A stretch of DNA of 64,000 bases from an uncultured Armatimonadota bacterium (GTDB taxonomy: Bacteria > Armatimonadota > Fimbriimonadia > Fimbriimonadales > Fimbriimonadaceae), in contig CAIYMO010000053.1 in NCBI GenBank assembly GCA_903927345.1, positions 222,479 to 286,478 on the forward strand, written 5' to 3'. The notes below the pieces were generated by a model, which worked only from the letters and a program-made list of their open reading frames with translations, was not told the origin of the DNA and made no database searches. Below, one piece after another: positions 1 to 10,162 of this stretch (positions within the stretch are counted from its first letter, which is position 1; every line of letters starts with the position of its first letter). The position numbers and the translations under genes are program-made.

Positions 1-461
1 CTTTGGGTCGGTTCCAAAATTGCCTGAACCCTCCGCATCTTGGGGTCAGACTCAAGATCGATCTGGGTGTGAGGAATGCTGCCACTCGTCTCACGAAACA
101 TCGCGTCAAATCCTGGGATACTCGCCCGGTTTGCAACAAGAAAGACTGTTTTTGATGGCCGCTTCGCAAACAAAGCCGAATATCGCCCACCGGTCATAAG
201 ATAAACACTTCCCGAGGTCAGCAATCGCGCGGAGTCGCTTCGGTGCGAGTACAACAGCGTGTTACCCTCGATCCTAAGACCGACAAGCACCTGATCTTTG
301 GGAACTTCAAAGCTGATCAGCTTCGGTTGCAAGTTCTGACGACTACAGGAAACCGCCGAAATTGTCCCAAAGTTCCTTGGCATGTATTCAGCAAGATCGA
401 TCTCTTGCTGGAAGGATCTCTCCGTTGAGACCAAACCCAGAATCGTTTCTAATCCAATCAT
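1..461 (-). CDS. Partial unknown protein, possibly an AraC-like sensor domain (runs off left edge)
   Basis: An open frame of 153 codons without a stop runs from an ATG at 461 (complement) to the window edge, so only the N-terminal part is present. An in-frame stop lies 14 codons upstream and a GGGAG ribosome-binding sequence sits about 7 bases before the ATG, which fixes the start. The protein begins MIGLETILGLVSTERSFQQE and has alternating beta-type segments followed by a more helical stretch near the edge. That layout could fit the ligand-binding half of an AraC-type regulator, but no DNA-binding motif is visible, so this is only a suggestion. It has no recognised family from what can be seen. 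Confidence 0.6.
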   Translation of the reverse strand, partial: MIGLETILGLVSTERSFQQEIDLAEYMPRNFGTISAVSCSRQNLQPKLISFEVPKDQVLVGLRIEGNTLLYSHRSDSARLLTSGSVYLMTGGRYSALFAKRPSKTVFLVANRASIPGFDAMFRETSGSIPHTQIDLESDPKMRRVQAILEPTQ

Positions 462-607
462 GTGAGTACTCCCTGCCAAGCGACTTTGCCTGGCAACCAG
501 TTAAGGCTATTGTAGGTCGTTTACTCGTGGAAATCCGTAGTTTGTGGGGCAAAATTAGCACAATTTCAGTGCGATCGCAGGATTCGAGCCTCTAGCCTTA
601 CCGCGAA

Positions 608-1939
<1,332 letters not shown>

Positions 1940-2002
1940 TCACCACGCCTTTGTGGGTCGGGCAATAGATTACCGTTTTGCTCGTGCTAGACTTGCAGGA
2001 AG

Positions 2003-2704
2003 ATGCTTTGGATGTGCCTTCTGAGCATAGTCGGCCTTTGTGCAGGCATAGGGGTCGCACTGACCGTGCGGAACGTGAAGAAAAATGCACATGACACCTG
2101 GGTGAAGTTCTCGACCGCAGGTTGGATTTTTATTCCGCTAGGCCTGTTCGCCATTGTCTTGATAGCTCCGTCTTCAGACGGGGTGGTCGCCGCAACGTTC
2201 ATGGCATCTGTGCTTGTGGGCCTTCTTGTGTTCGCACTCGCTAGCATGATTCTGGGCGGAGTCCTGGGCGTCATTGAGCGACGGCCAACTTTTTTAACGT
2301 CGCGGCTTCTCTTAGTCGACTATCTCTTTCTACTTGGCGCTTCAATATTGATTTCCAAGTTCCTGATGACTCCACTACATCAGTACGATTTGCGCCAGGA
2401 TAGCCAAGCCATGCAGGAACGGCAAATGCAGATTGCTGAAGCGCGCCGGCAGATTCCAGAACCATTTCAGGGAATAACCCCTGATGAGATGCGGCGTGGT
2501 CAAGGATTTTCACCTAGCATCATCCACCAGGCAGAAGAAGTGCGCGCAATGAGCCAGAAGCTCTTCGAAGATCAGCGAGCCGTCTATGGACGCGACACAG
2601 CCCGACGTAAAGCGGTCAACTACTCAATGCTTTTTGGCTGGATCATCGGCAGTATCAGCTTGGCACTCCGGGCTCGTCGGTCGGCATCGTACTCGCCAAC
2701 CTAG
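2003..2704 (+). CDS. Unknown multi-pass membrane protein
   Basis: A 233-residue protein with about five predicted membrane segments, near residues 1-22, 39-55, 62-90, 102-122 and 205-223. A soluble, charged, partly helical stretch (about 125-200) lies between the fourth and fifth segments. GCAGGAAG directly before the ATG is a ribosome-binding site set unusually close. The gene is divergent from argG, and its last 50 bases overlap the end of the haemoglobin gene on the other strand. No family recognised; no function is proposed. Confidence 0.75.
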   Translation: MLWMCLLSIVGLCAGIGVALTVRNVKKNAHDTWVKFSTAGWIFIPLGLFAIVLIAPSSDGVVAATFMASVLVGLLVFALASMILGGVLGVIERRPTFLTSRLLLVDYLFLLGASILISKFLMTPLHQYDLRQDSQAMQERQMQIAEARRQIPEPFQGITPDEMRRGQGFSPSIIHQAEEVRAMSQKLFEDQRAVYGRDTARRKAVNYSMLFGWIIGSISLALRARRSASYSPT

Positions 2705-3098
2705 CTCCCATGTTCCGAGCGAGCAACATAAAGTGCTCGACCACGACTTCGTTTGGCGCCGTGTCGCGAAGAGTCTGCTCAAACAGTTCAAGCCACTGTG
2801 GAACCATCCACGACCGGGCTTGCTCGACTCCAGCGTGGACCTCCATCAGCTTGCCCTGGTAGCCGGCACTTCGCAATGCGACCCCCTCCCAGAATTTTTT
2901 CATCTTGGCGAGATGCGGAGGCCAGTCTTTGATTTTGGAAGCGAAGATGGGTCCGAGAACCGCGTGATACTGAATGCGATCGTAAAACGTGTCGACGAGC
3001 AGGCTGATGTACTCCTCGCTGACGCCAATTTCCCGGCTGGATCGCTGAAGCTCGGCACGCTTCTTCAGCACTAGTTCGGAGGCGAGTTCGACGCGCAT
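2655..3098 (-). CDS. Group III truncated haemoglobin
   Basis: A 147-residue haem protein of the 2-on-2 globin fold, expected to bind oxygen or nitric oxide in the cytosol. The family pattern is visible: LVDTFYDRI, then LGPIF, then W..HL.KM..FW, with the candidate proximal histidine in the KLMEVHAG segment. Length is normal for the group. The physiological ligand cannot be told from sequence. Its 3' end overlaps the convergent membrane-protein gene by 50 bases. The start is the first ATG in frame; an ACTATATC stretch lies immediately upstream and no ribosome-binding site is obvious. Confidence 0.85.
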   Translation of the reverse strand: MRVELASELVLKKRAELQRSSREIGVSEEYISLLVDTFYDRIQYHAVLGPIFASKIKDWPPHLAKMKKFWEGVALRSAGYQGKLMEVHAGVEQARSWMVPQWLELFEQTLRDTAPNEVVVEHFMLLARNMGARLASTMPTDEPGVPS

Positions 3099-3150
3099 CT
3101 AGATATAGTTTACGCCGATCTCGCCAACCTGGTCGCAGAAGCTCAGTCGC

Positions 3151-3288
3151 TTATTCGTCGCCGCCAGCTTGCTTCATCATCTGATTTTCCTTTTCAGAGC
3201 GTTTCTCAACGCTGGCATCCGGATCAGGTGCGGACCCACAGCCGATCAGGAAGGCAGCAACGATAGCGAGAAGGATTGTTAATCGCAT
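3151..3288 (-). CDS. Small lipoprotein
   Basis: A 45-residue protein beginning MRLTILLAIVAAFLIGCGSA, a lipoprotein signal peptide with lipobox-like IGC. The rest is short, charged and hydrophilic (KRSEKENQMMKQAGGDE). I start it at the ATG directly before the signal peptide rather than at an in-frame start 19 codons upstream, because the extension has no signal character. It follows the methyltransferase gene by about 50 bases on the same strand. Role unknown; probably anchored to a membrane. Confidence 0.7.
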   Translation of the reverse strand: MRLTILLAIVAAFLIGCGSAPDPDASVEKRSEKENQMMKQAGGDE

Positions 3289-3341
3289 ACTCCTACGGAC
3301 GCATTCACCCCGATCAATGGTTCGATGCGACCGATGAGCGA

Positions 3342-4025
3342 TCAAAGTTTCTCAAAGAAGATGATGTGCTGCCGTGGAAGTATGTTGCTTGTACGGATCC
3401 AGCGAACCGGGAAGACTGACATTTCCTTCTTCACCTGCGCCTCACTCATCTTATGAAGCTCCTTGATCGGCACCCGGGGATCCTCCTTTCTGTACTCGAC
3501 AAATACGACTTGCCCGCCCTTCTTGATGCCTTTCAGGATGTTTGACATCATCTCGTACGGCTTATCAAATTCGTGGTAAACGTCCACCATAATCGCAAGA
3601 TCGACGCTGTTTGCAGGGAGTTTGGGGTCTTCAGTAGTGCCCAGAAGCCGATCGACGTTGGTGATCTTGTTTCGCTTAGCCTTGTCTTCGATGATCGTCA
3701 GCATTTCGGGCTGGATCTCTTCGGCAATCACCTTCCCTTTTGGGGCGACCTTCACGGCCATTGGAAAGCTCAGGAAGCCGCTTCCCGCTCCGATATCCGC
3801 AACTACCATCCCGTTTTTCAGGTTCAGCGCCTCAAGCAAAAGCTGAGGAGCTTCCTCCTTGTAACGCTCGGGGCGGTCGAGCCAAGGTGCAGCCTCGTGG
3901 CTCATATAGTTCGCCATCTCCCGACCCATGTAGCTGTATCCGATCCCATTGGGATCGTGGTCATCCATCTTCACGTACTCAGGCTTCTGAGCTTGAAGGA
4001 GAAGCAAAACTGCGGCAATCATCAT
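3342..4025 (-). CDS. Class I SAM-dependent methyltransferase with signal-like N-terminus
   Basis: A 227-residue protein. Residues 1-12 are hydrophobic (MMIAAVLLLLQAQ), suggesting a signal peptide or anchor, which is unusual for a SAM-dependent enzyme. The methyltransferase core follows: motif I VADIGAGSGFLS, acidic motif II in VIAEEIQPEM, and LAIMVDVYHEF as motif IV. The acceptor substrate is unknown. There is no ribosome-binding site; a TAGCAT hexamer lies 6 bases before the start codon, which would fit a leaderless transcript. The gene is followed by the small lipoprotein gene on the same strand. Confidence 0.85.
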   Translation of the reverse strand: MMIAAVLLLLQAQKPEYVKMDDHDPNGIGYSYMGREMANYMSHEAAPWLDRPERYKEEAPQLLLEALNLKNGMVVADIGAGSGFLSFPMAVKVAPKGKVIAEEIQPEMLTIIEDKAKRNKITNVDRLLGTTEDPKLPANSVDLAIMVDVYHEFDKPYEMMSNILKGIKKGGQVVFVEYRKEDPRVPIKELHKMSEAQVKKEMSVFPVRWIRTSNILPRQHIIFFEKL

Positions 4026-4065
4026 TGCTCTATGCTACGCGATGAATCCGCCAACAGCACCGAAA

Positions 4066-4473
4066 TCAGACGATTTTTTCACGGCGACGCGCAACCATTG
4101 AATGGTAAGGAATCAAACCAGACGTTGCGTAGAACGGCTGCACATCGGGATCGCAGACCAAATCAATCGCGTACACCTGCTTGAGCTCTGCAAGCACCGC
4201 GTCTACGAGCTGTTTCCCGATTCCTCTCCCCTGATAACCCGGCAGAACCTCGAGAGCAGAAATGTAGCCGAACAGGACTCCGTCGGTCAGAGCAGTGACA
4301 AACCCGATGACCCGCCGACTCCCCGCCTCTCGCGCAAGGATCGCCAAAGTGCTCCCTTTGATCTGCCGAAGGTGAGCGTCCGCGCTTGGCTTTGTCGGCC
4401 AACCGACGAAGAACCCCTCCAGATCTCCCTCCGACAGGTCAGTTAGATCTTTAGAAATTTCGATTTCTGCCAC
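4066..4473 (-). CDS. GNAT-family N-acetyltransferase
   Basis: A 135-residue GCN5-related acetyltransferase that would transfer acetyl from acetyl-CoA to an unknown amine. The acetyl-CoA binding motif A is clear in the LEVLPGYQGRGIGKQLVDAV segment (Q-x-x-G-x-G/A). Size is typical for a single-domain GNAT. It starts 4 bases after the stop of the oxidoreductase gene on the same strand, so the two are probably co-transcribed, but nothing links their substrates. Confidence 0.88.
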   Translation of the reverse strand: MAEIEISKDLTDLSEGDLEGFFVGWPTKPSADAHLRQIKGSTLAILAREAGSRRVIGFVTALTDGVLFGYISALEVLPGYQGRGIGKQLVDAVLAELKQVYAIDLVCDPDVQPFYATSGLIPYHSMVARRREKIV

Positions 4474-4477
4474 AAGG

Positions 4478-5536
4478 CTAGTTTACAAAACCTTCCCAGC
4501 GGCTCATATATTGGATGAACGTTTCGCCAACACCTTCCTTGCGCAGATACTCACGGGAAACGGGAAGCGCCGCCATTTCGAAGTTGGAATTCGCTTGTAT
4601 CAACTTAGGGAAGTCGTGGTGCAAGATCGCCGCTCGGCCGATGGCGACAAAGTCAGCCCCAAGGTCAACGGCGTTCCGAACGTCTTGACCCGAATACAGC
4701 TTTCCAGCCACGCCCAGCAGAACACCTTCGCGTGGCAACGCAGCGAACTTTGAGAAGAAATTGACGCCCTCAAACTCGCGGTTGTAGTCCCACATCGAGA
4801 TGTCCAAATAGTCCAGCCGAATGTCCACAAGGAGCTTGGAGCTCAGGTCAAGAATCTCCTGCGGGACAATGCCGAACCGATCCGGGGAAAGGCGAATCCC
4901 AACCTGAAAATCAGGACGACATCCCGAGCGGATTCCTTCCAAAATCTCAAGCAAGAGTCGTGCTCGGTTTTCCGGATTCCCGCCATAAGCGTCCGTCCGC
5001 TGATTTTCTTCCGCGCTCAAGAACGAGCAGATGATGTAGCCGTGCGCACCGTGAATCTCGACACCGTCAAATCCTGCCTCGTCCGCCCGCTGAGCGGCGC
5101 GAATGAAGTCGTCGCGCAGTTGATGTACTTCCTCGGTCGAAAGCGCTCGTGATCCAGTCTCTTCGTGATCCGAAGGACCAACGGGCTGAGTCTTGATCAA
5201 GTCCTTTGGCGATCGGAATCCCGCATGATGAAGTTGGATGCTCGATACCGACCCTTCTTTCCTAATCTCGGCGGCAAGTCTCGCCAGTCCTTCGATGTGG
5301 TCATCCGACCAGCAACCAAGTTGACCCGGAAACCCTTGGCCCTGGGCCTGCACATGCGACGCGCAAGTCATCGTCAGCGCAAAGCCGCCCGTAGCCCGCA
5401 TCGTCAGCCAGTGGAACTCGTCATCGGTCAGAGTTCCGTCAACGTTACTCTGCTGACTGGTCATTGGTGCAAGAGTGAAACGGTTGGTCCAAGCGGGACC
5501 GTGGGTGGGCTGGATCAGGTCGAATGGGGTCGGCAC
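4478..5536 (-). CDS. Old-yellow-enzyme-type NADH:flavin oxidoreductase
   Basis: A 352-residue FMN-dependent TIM-barrel oxidoreductase of the OYE/NemA family, which reduces activated alkenes such as enones. Visible family features are the N-terminal NRFTLAPMTS, the IQLHHAGF strand, and the substrate/FMN segment GVEIHGAHGYI followed by N-x-R-x-DAYGG. The C-terminal phosphate-binding region GADFVAIGRAAI is present. Length is normal. It is followed closely by a GNAT gene. The natural substrate cannot be assigned. Confidence 0.92.
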   Translation of the reverse strand: MPTPFDLIQPTHGPAWTNRFTLAPMTSQQSNVDGTLTDDEFHWLTMRATGGFALTMTCASHVQAQGQGFPGQLGCWSDDHIEGLARLAAEIRKEGSVSSIQLHHAGFRSPKDLIKTQPVGPSDHEETGSRALSTEEVHQLRDDFIRAAQRADEAGFDGVEIHGAHGYIICSFLSAEENQRTDAYGGNPENRARLLLEILEGIRSGCRPDFQVGIRLSPDRFGIVPQEILDLSSKLLVDIRLDYLDISMWDYNREFEGVNFFSKFAALPREGVLLGVAGKLYSGQDVRNAVDLGADFVAIGRAAILHHDFPKLIQANSNFEMAALPVSREYLRKEGVGETFIQYMSRWEGFVN

Positions 5537-5583
5537 TCGATATCTTACGTCCGCAACCGGACACTTGTTAGGTGAAGCAGTTG

Positions 5584-5589
5584 TATAAT
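5584..5589 (+). promoter_or_regulatory. Candidate -10 box (TATAAT)
   Basis: A perfect TATAAT lies 16-38 bases ahead of the two possible starts of the arabinofuranosidase gene. No good -35 hexamer at the usual distance is seen (TTGTTA is only 13 bases upstream). Assigned on match and position alone. Confidence 0.45.
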
Positions 5590-5605
5590 CCGGAAACCTT
5601 CAGTC

Positions 5606-7525
5606 TTGAAGAATGGTTATTCCGCGATGATCCTTGCACTCCTTCTCCAGCACACCGTTCAGGCGACCCTAGATCTCGGCAATCCCGGAGTCAAAGTTAG
5701 CCCATCGCTTTATGGGCTGATGACCGAGGAGATCAACTATTCGTACGATGGCGGACTCTATGCCGAGCTAATCCGTAACCGAGCGTTTCTAGATGACACC
5801 AAGCAGCCTCGACACTGGAGCGCCGCTGGCGACGGATCGACCATCACGCTCGAAAAAGCTGGACCAACAACCGCTCGCCCCTACTCATTGAAGGTCAAAG
5901 GCGCCGCAGCAAACGAAGGTTTCTGGGGCTTCCCGATTCGGTCGAACAATTCTTACCGACTCTCCCTGTACGTCAAAGCGGATTCCAAAACAAACCTAAT
6001 CGCGAGCCTCGAATCGCGCGACGGCTCAAAGGTCTATGCGAAGACCCAGGTATCTGGAGTGGACAGTGCATGGCGCAAAGTCTCGGCAGTCCTCAAGGCC
6101 GGCTCAGTTTCGGCACCAACCGCCGACGCCCGTTTCGTGCTTCGAGCGACGAGTTTGGAGACGTTCTCACTCGCGCAGGTCTCGCTCTTCCCACCAACCT
6201 ACAACAAGAACAAAACGGTGTTCCGGTCTGACCTGGTCGAGAAAATGCAGGCACTTAAGCCGACCTTCCTTCGGTTCCCCGGCGGGAACTATCTCGAAGG
6301 CAACACGCTCAAGGACTACTTCCCTTGGGAGAAGACTTTGGGACCGATCGAGGACCGACCCGGGCACATGTCGCCGTGGGGCTACCGCTCGACCGACGGA
6401 ATGGGCCTTGCCGAGTTCCTTCAATGGTGCGAAGCAATCAACTCAAAGCCAGTTCTGGGTGTTTACGCCGGCTATGCTCTCAACGGCGACGTAATCAAGC
6501 CTGGTCCTGAGCTAGACAAGTTCGTCCAATACGCACTTGACGAGATTGAATACATCGTCGGCGCGCCGACCACCAAATGGGGTGCCCAACGAGTGCGCGA
6601 CGGACATCCAAAACCTTACCCACTCGAGTATGTCGAGATCGGAAACGAGGACGGTTTCGATAAGTCGGGGAGCTATCCAGCGCGATACACTGTCTTCTAC
6701 CGGGCGATCAAATCGAAGTATCCACAGCTTTCGATCATCTCCAGCACCGGCGGTACCGACTGGCTCGGCATGAAGTACCCCATCAAGGATTCTCCGCTCG
6801 AAGTTGTCGACGAGCACTACTATTCCACTGCCTGGGAAATGATGACCATGGCGAACAAGTACGACTCCTTCGATCGAAAGGGGCCGAAGGTGTTCGTTGG
6901 CGAGTGGGCGGCTCACACCGGACCCGCACCGTGGGAAGCTGGGGCAAAGGGGCCGACGTCAGATATGCGGAGCGCCATCGGCGACGCAGCGTTCATGACC
7001 GGAATGGAGCGAAACTCCGACCATGTCGTCATGTCCTGCTACGCACCGCTCTTCGTTCGAGTTGATCCAGGCGGAATGCAGTGGAAGCTCAACCTGGTTG
7101 GCTACAACACCCTCGATACGTTCGGCTCGCCTTCGTACTACGCGCAGACGATGTTCGCCCAAAACCTTGGCGACCGGGTTCTGCCTCTTAGCCTCAGCGG
7201 TGTTGCTACCCAACAAGAAGGTGGCAAGACTCTTCCCGGTTGCTTTGCCTCGGCGACCATCGACTCGAAAACCGGAACCGTATTCATCAAACTGGTGAAC
7301 GCTTTGGATTCAGAGCACACGTTCAACTTCAACACGAAGGGCGGCTCACTTGCGGCAACCGGAACTCTGACCACGATCACAGGCCCGAACGACGCCGTCA
7401 ACTCAATCGCCGAACCCAAGAAGATCTTCCCTTCGACCAAGAAGGTAGCGGTCGGCTCATTGGGTCTAAGCATCAAGGTTCCAGGGAACTCGGTGAACGT
7501 GTTCCAGATCAAGTCTGTACGGTAA
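5606..7525 (+). CDS. Secreted GH51-type alpha-L-arabinofuranosidase
   Basis: A 639-residue glycoside hydrolase expected to release terminal arabinofuranose from plant polysaccharides. A short hydrophobic N-terminus (MILALLLQHTVQA) is a likely signal peptide. A carbohydrate-binding-like beta region follows (about 80-190), then the catalytic barrel with the FRFPGG-type motif, the acid/base Glu in GNED (about residue 348) and the nucleophile Glu in VGEWAAH (about residue 433), then a C-terminal beta-sandwich. The TTG at 5606 gives the longest frame; an ATG at 5627 is an equally plausible start. The oxidoreductase gene follows across a 10-bp hairpin. Confidence 0.92.
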   Translation: MKNGYSAMILALLLQHTVQATLDLGNPGVKVSPSLYGLMTEEINYSYDGGLYAELIRNRAFLDDTKQPRHWSAAGDGSTITLEKAGPTTARPYSLKVKGAAANEGFWGFPIRSNNSYRLSLYVKADSKTNLIASLESRDGSKVYAKTQVSGVDSAWRKVSAVLKAGSVSAPTADARFVLRATSLETFSLAQVSLFPPTYNKNKTVFRSDLVEKMQALKPTFLRFPGGNYLEGNTLKDYFPWEKTLGPIEDRPGHMSPWGYRSTDGMGLAEFLQWCEAINSKPVLGVYAGYALNGDVIKPGPELDKFVQYALDEIEYIVGAPTTKWGAQRVRDGHPKPYPLEYVEIGNEDGFDKSGSYPARYTVFYRAIKSKYPQLSIISSTGGTDWLGMKYPIKDSPLEVVDEHYYSTAWEMMTMANKYDSFDRKGPKVFVGEWAAHTGPAPWEAGAKGPTSDMRSAIGDAAFMTGMERNSDHVVMSCYAPLFVRVDPGGMQWKLNLVGYNTLDTFGSPSYYAQTMFAQNLGDRVLPLSLSGVATQQEGGKTLPGCFASATIDSKTGTVFIKLVNALDSEHTFNFNTKGGSLAATGTLTTITGPNDAVNSIAEPKKIFPSTKKVAVGSLGLSIKVPGNSVNVFQIKSVR

Positions 7526-7554
7526 CCGCAAGACTTCGACCGAGATAAAAACGT

Positions 7555-7583
7555 AGAGTGGCAAACGGCGAGGTTGCCACTCT
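7555..7583 (+). promoter_or_regulatory. Perfect 10-bp hairpin covering a ribosome-binding site
   Basis: AGAGTGGCAA (7555-7564) pairs perfectly with TTGCCACTCT (7574-7583) around a 9-base loop. The loop contains GGCGAGG, the best ribosome-binding site for the next gene, and the right arm contains or touches both candidate TTG starts. There is no T-run after it, so a plain terminator is less likely than a translation-control or mRNA-end structure. Confidence 0.55.
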
Positions 7584-9013
7584 TGAAAAAATCAGTAGTC
7601 ATTGTCGGTGCCGGCTTGGGCGGATTAAGCGCGGCGATTCATTGTCGGCTCAATGGACACGACGTTGTCCTGCTCGAGCAAGGCCGCGTCGGCGGCAAGG
7701 CAGGGCGAATAGCGGAAGGCGGATACACGCTTGATCCGGGACCGTCAATTATCATCCTCACCGAAATCTACAAGAAGGTCTTTCGAGACGCCGGACGGAA
7801 CCCCGACGATTATCTACAATTCGAGCGCCTCAATCCCATTACGCGAGTGATGTTCCGCGGAGAGTCAATCGATATTCCCGACGGCTATGAGGCGGCCCAG
7901 AGGCTGATCGACCAAGTCGCACCCGAAGATTCCAAGGAATTCGCAATCATGTGGGCGAAGCTATCGAAGATTGCTCCGCTGGTCGAAAAAACAGTGTTCG
8001 CACACCCCTACGACAAGCCGTGGCAACTGGCCGATCCTTCTCTGATCAAGTTTGCATTGCCCTTCGATGTCCGAAAGACTTACAAAGAGTTGGTCGACGG
8101 AATGTTCAAGAGCTCTCTGTTGCGGGCGTTCTTCTACGGCTTTCCTTCTTACGGCGGGCAGAGCTATCGTAGCAAAGCGCCGGGAGCGTTGCTGATTCCC
8201 TACTTCATGCTCCAAGACGGAGTTTGGTATCCAAAGGGTGGGGTAGCCGCAATTCCGGAAGCGTTTGCTCGGCTAGCGACCGAACTTGGCGTTGAGATTC
8301 GCACCGGCACGCAAGTCGTGGGGTTTGAATCGGCAGACGGGCGAGTCCGATCGGCAGTGCTGGCATCAGGCGAAAAAGTTTCCGGCGAGGCGTTTGTTTG
8401 TAATCGGGACCGGGTTCAAACCCAGACTTGGCTAGGCCGAACCCTGCCATCGAAGCCCAGCTACTCCTACTTCACTGTTCACATGGGGGTCCGAAGGGAG
8501 TTTCCAGAGTTGAAGCACCACACGCTGTTTGTCCCGGATGAGTTTGAATCGGGATTTGAGCAGCTCTACGAGGAGCGAGTGTTCCCGTCGTCGCCGATTG
8601 TCTATCTAAACAACTCTTCAGATACGGATTCGGCGGTTGCGCCGCCGGGATGCTCAAACCTATTTGCCGTTGTGACTTCCCCGGCGAATGAGGATCATTT
8701 GGATTGGCCAGCGTTGACGGATTCCTGCGTACAACGCACTCTTCAAGTCATGTCTAAGGCGGGAGTTTCGATAGAGCCCTCAGAGATTGAGATGCAGCGG
8801 GTTCAGACGCCGGTCTACTTCGAGCAAGAGCACGGCAACTTCAGAGGCTCGCTTTACGGCGCAGACGAGAAGCACCGTCTGTTCGGGATGTTCCCCTGGT
8901 CGAACCGCGATCCGGAGTTTCGAAACCTGCTCTACGTAGGTGGCTCGGTTCAGCCGGGAGCAGGATTGCCGATGGTAACCCTGAGCGGAAAGTTTGCGGC
9001 TCAGATGGTTTAG
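7583..9013 (+). CDS. CrtI-type phytoene desaturase-like FAD oxidoreductase
   Basis: A 476-residue flavoprotein of the phytoene desaturase/carotenoid isomerase superfamily. The N-terminal dinucleotide-binding motif VIVGAGLGGLSAA is followed by VVLLEQGRVGGKAGRI, and the C-terminus carries the family end motif YVGGSVQPGAGLPMVTLSG. Such enzymes introduce or rearrange double bonds in carotenoids or related polyprenoids. No other carotenoid gene is nearby, so the substrate is open. I start at TTG 7583, spaced 9 bases from GGCGAGG; TTG 7574 would add three residues. Both starts lie in the hairpin right arm. Confidence 0.88.
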   Translation: MKKSVVIVGAGLGGLSAAIHCRLNGHDVVLLEQGRVGGKAGRIAEGGYTLDPGPSIIILTEIYKKVFRDAGRNPDDYLQFERLNPITRVMFRGESIDIPDGYEAAQRLIDQVAPEDSKEFAIMWAKLSKIAPLVEKTVFAHPYDKPWQLADPSLIKFALPFDVRKTYKELVDGMFKSSLLRAFFYGFPSYGGQSYRSKAPGALLIPYFMLQDGVWYPKGGVAAIPEAFARLATELGVEIRTGTQVVGFESADGRVRSAVLASGEKVSGEAFVCNRDRVQTQTWLGRTLPSKPSYSYFTVHMGVRREFPELKHHTLFVPDEFESGFEQLYEERVFPSSPIVYLNNSSDTDSAVAPPGCSNLFAVVTSPANEDHLDWPALTDSCVQRTLQVMSKAGVSIEPSEIEMQRVQTPVYFEQEHGNFRGSLYGADEKHRLFGMFPWSNRDPEFRNLLYVGGSVQPGAGLPMVTLSGKFAAQMV

Positions 9014-9082
9014 TGGTTTGCCCTAATGCACCTGATTCTCCGTTTCCAATTGTCCGATAACTTTATCATGGAGGGGCGAAAC

Positions 9083-9571
9083 ATGCGTCGTGGCAGGTAT
9101 TCCCGTGCGTTCACGCTTGTCGAACTCCTGATTGTAATCATCATCATCGCTGTATTGGCAGCGATTGCAATTCCCCGCTTTAGCGATTCGGCTCTAAAGA
9201 CCAAAGAAGCGACACTGCGGGCCAATCTCAAGCTCATCCGCGAAGCCGGAGATCGAGCGGAGGCGGATACTGGGGTTGTCGTTCCGGTCTCAGCGCTAAT
9301 GAACGCGACGGCACCGGCTTCGGGATGGCGTCGGCAAGCGATGAACACGAGCTGGTCGACAGCTAGCGTAATCGCTTCAACTTGGAAAGGACCGTATCTA
9401 CACGCAATTCCGTTTAACGATTTCTCACGAAACAATACTTACTCCTCGGGCCTAACGAACAGTCCAACGACGGCCTGGACGAAGTTTTCCATTCAGAGTT
9501 TTAATCCAAGCTGCTACTACTACCCTTCGACCAAGGTTGGGTCGGATGGTCGACCCTATCGAGAGTGGTAA
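9083..9571 (+). CDS. Type IV pilin-like / pseudopilin protein
   Basis: A 162-residue protein with a classic prepilin leader: a basic stretch MRRGRYSRA followed by FTLVELLIVIIIIAVLAAIAIPRF, with Phe first and Glu at +5 of the mature protein. The leader would be cut and methylated by a PilD-type peptidase and the protein added to a pilus or type II secretion pseudopilus. The start is the ATG with GGAGGGG 6 bases upstream; an earlier in-frame ATG is rejected. The C-terminal half is tyrosine- and serine-rich without a recognised domain. No other pilus assembly gene is adjacent. Confidence 0.9.
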   Translation: MRRGRYSRAFTLVELLIVIIIIAVLAAIAIPRFSDSALKTKEATLRANLKLIREAGDRAEADTGVVVPVSALMNATAPASGWRRQAMNTSWSTASVIASTWKGPYLHAIPFNDFSRNNTYSSGLTNSPTTAWTKFSIQSFNPSCYYYPSTKVGSDGRPYREW

Positions 9572-9580
9572 TCAAAACCG

Positions 9581-10096
9581 CTAGAAATCGCCCTTCGGCT
9601 TAGGGGTCTGCTTCCCTTCACTTTCTGTGTGGAACACAGGGCTGTCGATGCGCCACGAGTAGATTGTCTGCGTTGCTTCGCCGGGGTTGAGGATGACGGC
9701 CTGAACGACTGCTTCAGCCTTTTCGAACTTCGCTCCGTAGGTCACCCGGTGGGTGGTCCCTTCGGTTCCTGACTTGAGATAGAACCCTTGCACGTCGCCG
9801 AGCGATTCAAATTTGCCGAGCTTCTCCCGGATTGCGTCAAGCGCCACTTGCGTCTGCTTGACTCGAATCTCGTTCTTGATCGGCATGAAATACTTCTGCG
9901 AGTCCTTGAACACATAGCCGTCGTTACTGAGCGCAAGCATCGCCTTCTCAAGGAACGCGCCATCCTCCTTCGCTGCGGCAGAGCCAGATCGGTAGCCCAA
10001 GAAGCCCAGCAGTCCCCCGCCGATGCAACACAGCGCGAGACAAGAGAACACGACGATCAGAATCGTCCGATTTGCCGAATTACTACCGGGTTGCAT
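9581..10096 (-). CDS. Unknown single-pass membrane protein
   Basis: A 171-residue protein with one membrane segment near residues 12-34 (ILIVVFSCLALCCIGGGLLGFLG) and a soluble domain after it of mixed helices and strands. The start is chosen at the ATG before MQPGSNSANRT; a GTG 13 codons upstream is possible. It is convergent with the pilin-like gene (9 bases apart). Similar layout, a short tail, one membrane helix and an extracytoplasmic domain, is common in uncharacterised proteins, and no function is proposed. Confidence 0.7.
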   Translation of the reverse strand: MQPGSNSANRTILIVVFSCLALCCIGGGLLGFLGYRSGSAAAKEDGAFLEKAMLALSNDGYVFKDSQKYFMPIKNEIRVKQTQVALDAIREKLGKFESLGDVQGFYLKSGTEGTTHRVTYGAKFEKAEAVVQAVILNPGEATQTIYSWRIDSPVFHTESEGKQTPKPKGDF

Positions 10097-10162
10097 CGAA
10101 GGACAAAGGTTACCAGTCCATGAACCAGCCACCAAGGCAGGTTCGGCGTAAAATGGGAACGT

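Noticed and set aside
486..496. Palindrome TTGCCTGGCAA before the partial regulator gene
   Set aside because: Short and may be chance; it could be an operator but nothing else supports it.
555..580. Weak terminator after argG
   Set aside because: Only a 4-bp stem (GCAC/GTGC) with a poor T-run; not called as a feature.
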